A DNA stretch of 64,000 nt from Oncomelania hupensis (Eukaryota; Mollusca; Gastropoda; Littorinimorpha; Pomatiopsidae): positions 81,735,699 to 81,799,698 of the forward strand of contig CM072511.1 of the NCBI GenBank assembly GCA_036898135.1, written 5' to 3'. Position 1 is the first letter of the stretch. Every line of letters begins with the position of its first letter. This document shows, one piece after another, positions 57,160 to 64,000 of this stretch. Both the position numbers and the translations under genes were made by a program. The notes under the pieces were generated by a model. The model did no database searches, had not been told where the DNA came from, and saw only the letters and a program-made list of their open reading frames with translations.

Positions 57160-57178
57160 TATCATCATCATCATCAAT
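57018..57178. repeat. (ATC)n microsatellite
   Basis: Core of about 25 units at 57083-57160, imperfect on both sides. Confidence 0.98.
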
Positions 57179-57424
57179 TTATCCTCCTTTACCTCATTAT
57201 CCTTGCCCATATGAGCTCCAGTTCTAGCTCGTAAAAGGGTCGACCCATGGTCCATCGGTATGGTCCAGTTATAACACAACAAAACAAATTACTACTTCAC
57301 AAACTGCAAATTACTATACCACAAACTGTAATAAATTAAATACAAAACCATCGCCAGTATGCACCATCTTTTTTTTCTCTTAGCGTTATGATAATTATGA
57401 TAAAGTAAATTTGATTAATGATAA

Positions 57425-57652
57425 AGCAACAGATTCTATTAAAAGTCTAACAATATATCCCCAATTTAATTTCTTTGTCTTTTGGCGCAGTCTTTGTCTC
57501 TTGGCATTTTATGCTATTGTCATGCACATTTGATGTTCTAAAGACTAACACTACAGATTCTATTAAAAGTCTAACAGTACATCGCCAATGCCGTTTCTTT
57601 GTCTTTTGGCGCAGTCTTTGTCTCTTGGCGATTTATGCTAAGCAGCAACATT
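57425..57652. repeat. minisatellite, about 122-bp unit, interrupted by repeat D
   Basis: AGATTCTATTAAAAGTCTAA, TCTTTGTCTTTTGGCGCAGT, CTTTGTCTCTTGGC appear twice (57430-57520, 57552-57640). A decayed third unit (GGATCTATTTAAAAGTACAC, TTTTGTCTTTTG) follows at 58596-58650, beyond the repeat D block. Confidence 0.8.
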
Positions 57653-57664
57653 AGTACCTTGAAA

Positions 57665-58431
57665 GCCCCCGTTGGGGTGCTGTTGGTTTCAGTATAAATA
57701 GTATCCCCACTTTCTGGAAATCTAATGCTTTAAATTCCCACTGTCACTGTCTTTCTCATTTGCTCTTTCTCATTCCTGCTCTGTTCTATCAATCTGCTAT
57801 ACTATCTTCTTCTTCGCTAGACCAGTCATCTACCTTTTTTCTTGAAAAAACCTTTGGGACAAGACTCCTTATTTGTGTATGAGGTCTGTTGGATCAGCTT
57901 GGGACCCCCGTTGGGGTGCCGGGGGTTTCAGTATAAATAGTATCCCCACTTTCTGGAAATTTAGTGCTTTAAATTCCCTCTGTCGCTGTCTTTCTCATTT
58001 GCTCTTTCTCATTCCTGCTCTGTTCTATCAATCTGCTATACTATCTTCTTCTTCGCTTGACCAGTCACCTACCTTTTTTTATGATGTTATTATTTAGCAA
58101 TGTAGGCATTTTATATGTATGTGTTTTGTTGGTATTTTATAATGATGTTTGTAATCTATTTTGTTTTGTGTAAACGGGGGTTCGATAAATTAGAGTACAG
58201 CCTCAGCGTCCCCTGCGTGGGATGTCTTTATTGTAAAGTGACTGGCTGGTGGAGAGCTTTCAGTTTAACCACTAGGGTTGTTTCAGCAGATCTTTTATGC
58301 GGATCAGGGGTTGTCCGGTCCTGATTTGGCTCGGAAGAGTCCGCCGGACCTAAAGCAATAATCATGTAATGTAATGCTTTAGGTCCAGCGGACTCTTCCG
58401 AGCCAAATCAGGACCAATGTAATGTAATGTA
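57665..58431 (+). mobile_element. compound repeat D insertion: 3'-truncated + full + inverted 3' end
   Basis: Three D-derived parts in one insert: 57665-57905 (5' part only, stops after CAGCTTGGGA), 57905-58380 (complete ends, internal deletion of about 100 bp), and 58377-58431 (the last 40 bases inverted, then (TGTAA)n). One perfect 12-bp TSD AGTACCTTGAAA (57653-57664, 58432-58443) encloses the whole. Confidence 0.88.
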
Positions 58432-58443
58432 AGTACCTTGAAA

Positions 58444-59045
58444 AGGCGTTGATGGGGTAAAACGGTTTGATGAAAGTAGATAAAACCTGGCCTTCGGAGA
58501 AATCTCCTCCAGTGAGATAAGATGTTGACAGGTAAAAAAATATTTCATGTGTTGTATGCTATTATTATACAAAGGTGATGTTTATACGATAAAACAACAG
58601 GATCTATTTAAAAGTACACCAGCAATGCAGACTTTTTTTTGTCTTTTGACCTTCCCCTTCTACTGTTCTAGCCACGCAAAGGGTAACATTGTACAGCTGA
58701 CACTAGCCGAGGTTAACGTTGGGCTCTCCGTGAGAGGTGCTCAGCTAGTCTCAGCAACGCTGTGCGTACTTAATGCAAGCGCACCTCGCACTAAAACAAG
58801 TAGACCTAAGGGTCCAAATTCGCAATAGATCACACAACACTGCTATTGTTTGTGCAGTCTTGATAGTCTAGTTAGTCAAATTTAGGCGCTTCATAAAGAA
58901 TTGATGTGACCGCAAACTTGAGCTATGGTCAAGCGTGGGGTCTTTAAAAACTCATTCATTAATGTGGCTGTATTGCTTTGGTCGTTTATCCTCCTGACTA
59001 ATTATGTAGTGCGCATGCATTAGCTATTTTGCCCGAAGGTTTGGG
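58444..59045. other. unassigned with minisatellite remnant
   Basis: 58596-58650 is a decayed unit of the 57.4 kb minisatellite. No gene recognised. Confidence 0.4.
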
Positions 59046-59387
59046 TTGGTTATTATCATAACAATGCCGACTACTCCTTCGGATGAGAGTGTAAACCGAG
59101 GTCTTCTCAGTGCACGCACGAATTCCATCGAATGGACTATCAAGATTCTGACGTTCATGTCCTAGAAGGGTGAGCGCCGGCAACACAAACACACCCAGAA
59201 CGTACTAGGTCACTTCTCCTCCTCCCAGGTCGTCCAGGATTGTGCTCAGTTGCCTAGACGTCAGACTTTGCGCCCAAAGGTAGTAAGTGGGCGCCTCTGG
59301 CGGCTTGAGTTAGATCCTTATCGGCCAGTGCCTTGAGAAGCTCCTGAACTGGAAGAGCGCTATATAAAATTGATTATATTAAAGAAA

Positions 59388-59422
<35 letters not shown>

Positions 59423-59800
59423 ACAATACACACTTTTAACATAGTGATGAAAAGTATTGTTATATAGTTATGAAATGCAAAAACTACATAAACCTTAAGT
59501 TAAAATGCATAATTTATTACAAGAAAAATGTATTAATGTGGGTTGTTATCATAGCAAAGCAGACTATAGCATAGTGATACAAGGGATTTGCACAGTTATG
59601 AAAAGCAAAAACTGCATAAACCCAAGTTAAAATGCATAATTTATTATGAATTCTTTTTTTTTATAATTAGGGATGGTTGTTATCATGACAATGCAGACTA
59701 TAGCATAGTGACACAAAAAGTGTTTGCATAGTTCTGAAAAGCAAGAACTGTATAAACCTAAGTTAAAATGCATAATTTATTATGACAGACTATAATTAGT
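59046..59800. repeat. minisatellite, about 125-135-bp unit, split by SINE-V
   Basis: GTTATTATCATAACAATGCC then GACTA at 59047-59071 equals the unit start seen at 59543-59568 and 59668-59702 (GTTGTTATCAT..CAA.GCAGACTA). AAGTTAAAATGCATAATTTA recurs at about 59499, 59627 and 59760. SINE-V (59071-59420) sits inside the first unit. Confidence 0.8.
59071..59386 (+). mobile_element. SINE-V copy, head missing, (TAAA)n tail
   Basis: CTCCTTCGGATGAGAGTGTA, AACCGAGGTCT, GGGTGAGCGCCGG, GCCCAAAGGTAGTAAG, CCTCTGGCGGCTTGAG, GGAAGAGCGCTATATAAAAT, then (AAAT)n to 59421. Confidence 0.85.
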
Positions 59801-60135
59801 AGGCTGCTATGACTAAAAGGGGGAAAGGAAAAGTTCGTTATTCAATGAAGCACACAAGAGTGATGGAACAGGCAGGAAGTGTGAAACTATAAAACAGCAT
59901 ATGCACTTCAGTAGCTTTAGCCTGATTTAGCATAATGCACTTTCCCCTCCTCCCTAACCCCTTCTCCTTCCCCCATCTCTCTCGCCTTTTCCCTCTTTCC
60001 CCATGTAATTTTGAGGATTCATTTTGATATCCCTATTGAGGTGTAGAAAGATGTATTTGTTTGTGGAGCGGGGGACAGGGGGGGGGAGGGGGCATTTGAG
60101 GGAAAGAGAGAGAATATGTGTGTGTGTGCGAGAGT

Positions 60136-60137
<2 letters not shown>
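59801..60137. other. unassigned
   Basis: C/T-rich 59941-60003 and G-rich 60068-60092. No gene. Confidence 0.4.
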
Positions 60138-60225
<88 letters not shown>

Positions 60226-60425
60226 GATGCTATATACGCGCCTTTCCCCAAATCAATCAGGCTCAAAGCGCGGCGATCTGTACCAGCATACACGCTCACC
60301 TGTCTCATCCACCCTCACACATACAACATACACATCCATCACTCAAACAGGTGGTGTAAAGGCAGGGAGATCGCTATTGGATTTTTTATTTTTGAAATTG
60401 TATATTGACTGCGTCCAGTACCACC
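60138..60425 (-). mobile_element. SINE-C copy with (TAA)n tail
   Basis: On the minus strand: ATCTCCCTGCCTTTACACCA, GTTTGAGTGATGGATGTGTA, ACAGATCGCCGCGCTTTGAG, CCTGATTGATTTGGGGAAAG, GCGCGTATATAGCATCC then (ATT)n (60138-60222). Confidence 0.88.
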
Positions 60426-60430
60426 ATTGA

Positions 60431-60433
<3 letters not shown>

Positions 60434-60486
<53 letters not shown>

Positions 60487-60490
60487 CGCG
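60434..60490. repeat. (GT)n microsatellite
   Basis: About 26 units ending GCGCGCG. Confidence 0.98.
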
Positions 60491-60899
60491 CGCGTGCCTG
60501 TGCATGTGTTATAGGACATGATGTGGTTGGGATGGTATTGGGATAGGGATGGGTGGAAGAGGGCGACAAAGCTATCTAAATGAAGCGTTTAAGGCCAATA
60601 GTTTACCTGCCACTCAGCGTCCGCCAGCTTTAAAGTGGCCCGTATTGTTCTTTTCTCCCCTGCCCAACCCTACGCTAAGGTAAATACTGGTGTCCATTCT
60701 CTGATGAGCTGAGATTTAATATGAAGTGTAGCATCATTTTCACACTGCTGATGAGATTCTTTGTAATGATACTTATGGGGGTTACTATCTGTAGAGAATG
60801 GCCCTCACACAGCGTAGCTGAGACACGCCGAGTACCTACGTACCTTTGACTATAGTTGGAGGAGAACGCAAACCTCGGCTAGTCTTTGCTATGCAGTGC
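60491..60899. other. unassigned; short match to 25.7 kb
   Basis: AGCGTAGCTGAGACACGCCG, AGTACCT near 60810 resembles 25682-25708. Confidence 0.4.
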
Positions 60900-60910
60900 A
60901 GTGTCGGTTG

Positions 60911-61618
60911 ATTGATTGATTGATTGATTGATTGTTGCTTTAGGTCCAGCGGACTCTTCCGAGCCAAATCAGGACCGGACAACCCCCGATCCGCATAAAA
61001 GATCTGCTGAAACAACCCTAGTGGGAAAATTGAATGCCCTCCACCGGCCAGTCACTTTACAATAAAGACATCCCACGCAGGGGACGGCTGAGGCTTTACC
61101 CCAACTATTCGAACCCCCGGTTACAAAAACAAAATAGAATACAAACATCATTATAAATTATCAACAAAACATATACATAGAAAATGCCTATACTGCTAAA
61201 TAATAACATCATAGGAAGCCCTAGTGACCACCCGGCAGAAAGCGTCCAATACTCCCAAGCTGATCCAACAGACCTCATACACAAACAAGGAGTCTTGTCC
61301 AGGAAGAGTTTTCAAGAAAAAAGGTAGGTCATTGATCTAGCGAAGAAGAAGATAGCATAGCAGAGTGATAGGACAGAGCAGGAATGGGAAAGAGTAAATG
61401 AGGAAGACAGCGACAGTGGGAATTTAAAGCACTAAATTTCCAGAAAGTGGGGACACTATTTATACTGAAACCCCCGGCACTCCAACGGGGGGTATTGTTG
61501 CCGCAGTGAATCGGTCATGCCTATAAAGGCAAGACAGGTTTTCATCTGGGGCTTTCACTTTTCCCTTTATAGGTTAGAACAATCTACAGTGGCAAGATTG
61601 CTCATGACCCCAAGGGGT
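60911..61618 (-). mobile_element. repeat D copy, 5'-extended (708 bp)
   Basis: Perfect 11-bp TSD AGTGTCGGTTG (60900-60910, 61619-61629). On the minus strand it begins with about 125 bases not seen in other copies (ACCCCTTGGGGTCATGAGCA...), then the usual CCCCCGTTGGAGTGCCGGGG start, ending in a (TCAA)n tail. The common copies may therefore be 5'-truncated. Carries the recurrent 60-codon frame (60969-61151, minus). Confidence 0.88.
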
Positions 61619-61723
61619 AGTGTCGGTTGGTCCTTAATCTCAATATGTGCAACCCGCTTTATTGCTGTGTTGTTCCTGTTGCTGTTGTTGTTGTTGTTAT
61701 CGTTGTTGTCGTTATTATTGTTA

Positions 61724-62525
61724 ATGTACCCCCGTGGGAGTGCTTAGGTTTCTGTGCAAATAGTATCCCCACTTTCTGGAAATTTAGTGCATTAAATTCC
61801 CACTGTTCTTTCTTTCTCCTTTATTCTTTCTCATTCCTACTTTGTTCTATCAATCTACTATAATATCTTCTTCGCTAGACTAGTCACCTACCTTTTTTCG
61901 GGAATACTCTTCCAAAACTTCTCATTTGTGTATGAGGTCTGTTGGATCAGCTTGGGAATATTGGACGCTTTCTGCCAGGTGGTCACTGGGGCTTCCTATG
62001 ATATTATTATTTAGCAATATACGCATTTTATATGCATGTGTTTTGTTAATATTTTATAATGATATTTATATTCTATTTTGTTTTTGTAATCGGGGGTTTG
62101 AAAAATTAGAGTATAGCCTCAGCGTCCCCTGCGTGGGATGCCTTTATATATAAGTGACCGGCTGGTGAAGAGCCTTCAGTGTTAACGCTAGGATGTTTGT
62201 TTGTTTGTAGATTATAGTCACACGACACTTTCGCATATAGGTGACTACTGGACCGATTTATACTGACACCAGCGGGCCAGTTGTTGGTAAAGGGGAAAAT
62301 AATATGATCACACGTTGACCAATCCGGGATTCGAACCAGCGACCTTTCGGTTACTAGCAAGACGCTCTTACCAACTGAGCTACCCGGCCCCACTAACACT
62401 AGGATTCTTTCAGCAGATCTTTTATACGGATAATGGGCGAGTCCTCTTTCAACCACGTTGTGTTTCTTATTTTGTTGTCCTGATTCCGTTCTTTGCAATC
62501 TGCTGGACTATGTAAGCAATGAATA
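61724..62525 (+). mobile_element. repeat D copy split by SINE-T
   Basis: Starts CCCCCGTGGGAGTGC, contains GCAAATAGTATCCCCACTTT, and resumes after the SINE at 62406 with TCTTTCAGCAGATCTTTTAT and a decayed 3' end. GTT-rich sequence flanks both sides. Confidence 0.85.
62195..62393 (-). mobile_element. SINE-T copy 3, nested in repeat D (199 bp)
   Basis: Same tRNA-Thr-like head (TAGCTCAGTTGG, GGTTCGAATCC) and body as at 14.1-14.5 kb, with an (CAAA)n tail. TSD TAACGCTAGGAT / TAACACTAGGAT (62183-62194, 62394-62405; one mismatch). Other repeat D copies read through this point without a break. Confidence 0.92.
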
Positions 62526-64000
62526 ACTATTGTTGTTGTTGCTGTTGTTGCTTTGGACGACGAGTATTATGTATTACAATTAGGACTTAAAAAAAATGTT
62601 GAGCGCACCTAACAGTGAAAAAAAAAACGACGTCAGGTCCTGGCTGAACAGTCTCGCTTTCACAGTTTCACCATCTTCTAGCTGTTTAGCTCTTAGCTTT
62701 CATTGAAAATCTCATCCCGAGTATTAAAACTATCGCATCTTCACCCTTTCTTCTATTTCAAAACATCAACAACAAAACTCTAACGTCTGTTTAAATAAAA
62801 CTTTAAAAGCAACTTGATCTCTCACCACCACTACCCCCCACCCCTCCAACCGGCTCTCCATCATTCACCATATTACTCCCTCCACCCACCTCCTTTAAAA
62901 AAAATCGACACGCCACAACCTCTAAACCACCAATTTGATTATTAACTACCCGGGGTAGAGTAAAGATTTAATTTCCACTTTGAAACTTTTTGAATGGCCA
63001 ACTGACCAATCGCCCGCTGGCCCCAGCTCGTGCAGTCTCTGCGTCTGCGGCGAGGCCTGAACACTGTCCGGCAGGGGGTTGTCAAGGTCCAGTCAATGCC
63101 CGGCGTTTGCGGTGTCAGGGCAAGTGGGGAGGGGGTGTGAGAAATTAAAAAGTAACTTCAGTAATTAGAGCCGCCTGAAGCTCAATTTTTTTACCACCTC
63201 CCCCCTCCCCCCCTCCCGACCCCTACCCAATTAAAAAACAATACTGGATGCAATGAAGTAAACAGGAGCGGTCTGAGAGTTACCCAGAGTTATAAGCCAG
63301 CGAATCTCGATTGTTCAATACCCTGATGATACTGCCATTTGGATGAGTGTATCTTTAAGACGGAAAACGTCTCTGTATGAAATCAAACATGTTGCAGAGC
63401 TATACCAACTAAAACAATAAATAATATAACTTGTTTTATGAATCAAAATGGTTTGGAACTGTCTAAAGAAAACATTAGTAGGCCTATGATTTTATTTAAT
63501 AATGGTCATGAACCTAGACACCTGTCTAAAATTTACATCGAGAATGAGGAATTAAAATCTTGGTCTCGTTCGTTGTAGTCTACAATCCCATCTATTTGTG
63601 ACGCTAAGGGTTGTTATTGTATTCCCCTACTGTAGAGTTCTCCTTCGTGTCGCTCCAGCAGCACTCTAAAGAACTCTTTTAAATCCTCTAGAAGTGATAT
63701 TTATTTAGCTGGAGAAGAAAACGGGTTGGCAAGAAGTGTTCATGGCGTTGAAAGGTGGCCAGCACACACTGAGATAAAGGTAGCTATGCTCTTTCTGTTT
63801 CATAGTCTGTGAGAAAAATAGAAAAAGGAATTTGGGACGAAGAACTACTGCATATTTGTAAAATTAAAGTTCTGTTCAGAAAAAAAGGGGCAGGGCGTAG
63901 AGGGAAGTTGTGATGGGGTTGGGGGTGGGGTAGGGAGGAGGTGGGTGGTTGGGGTGATTAGAGGTGTGGGGGGAGGGGGAGGGGGAGGGGAGAAAACACG
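62526..64000. other. long stretch without recognised genes
   Basis: C-rich 62825-62850 and 63195-63215, and a G-rich tract at 63885-63995 (GGGGT/GGGGA runs) at the window end. No gene, RNA or known repeat recognised. Confidence 0.4.

Noticed and set aside
60024..60359. Poly-Asn protein frame
   Set aside because: Translation of the (TAA)n SINE tail.

Overview
This 64 kb window is eukaryotic (metazoan) DNA made almost entirely of repeats. No host protein-coding gene, true tRNA or rRNA gene, operon or CRISPR array could be supported. Every open frame with recognisable protein similarity belongs to a decayed retrotransposon. Other long open frames are translated microsatellites (poly-Ser/His/Ile/Leu/Asn, Leu-Ser, Arg-Glu) and were left out. 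The mix of Ty3/gypsy, several LINE lineages, tRNA-derived SINEs with 3' tails that grow into microsatellites, many hAT/pogo-type non-autonomous DNA elements and very long (GA)n, (ATC)n, (TA)n tracts suggests an invertebrate, most likely a marine lophotrochozoan such as a gastropod mollusc. That is an inference from style; the sequence holds no species-diagnostic gene.

Layout. 1-4.5 kb: GC-rich remains of a Ty3/gypsy pol (integrase, then an RT-N-terminus-like segment) followed by an LTR-like repeat (repeat A). 4.6-5.8 kb: hAT-like element. 6.6-7.7 kb: old repeats. 7.8-9.5 kb: LINE reverse transcriptase fragment (- strand) split by a nested TIR element. 10-13 kb: mostly featureless with SINE debris. 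13.2-16.4 kb: SINEs, including two tRNA-Thr-derived copies stacked at one target, and a second repeat A. 16.4-17.6 kb: pyrimidine minisatellite and (ATC)n. 17.8-20.1 kb: copies of retroposon repeat D, several stacked on one target word, with a 24-bp-arm hairpin. 21-23 kb: SINEs, including a tRNA/5S-rRNA-like chimaeric SINE split by a hAT MITE. 23.1-30.4 kb: four fragments of one LINE family with (GGATA)n tails, two of them inside a 947-bp tandem duplication. 31-41 kb: microsatellites, a repeat D copy nested in a LINE tail, and long unassigned stretches. 41.7-43.7 kb: repeat A with a 270-bp direct duplication. 44-47 kb: SINEs with trinucleotide tails. 49.6-52 kb: a 1,064-bp element with 39-bp perfect terminal inverted repeats. 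52.9-53.7 kb: the second chimaeric SINE copy, carrying a 90-bp poly(A) retroposon, and a SINE-like unit with tRNA-like promoters facing inward from both ends. 54.3-55.3 kb: LINE RT. 55.7-56.5 kb: pogo/Tigger-like element. 57.6-62.5 kb: more repeat D copies, one split by a SINE. 62.5-64 kb: nothing recognised.

How the parts relate. The window is a layered record of insertion. Target-site duplications (TSDs) of 5-12 bp can be read directly for many elements and give nesting order. Two patterns recur: new SINE/retroposon copies landing in the target duplication or tail of an earlier copy, and microsatellites growing from SINE/LINE tails. Assignments rest on visible motifs and comparison of copies inside this window; no database search was possible.
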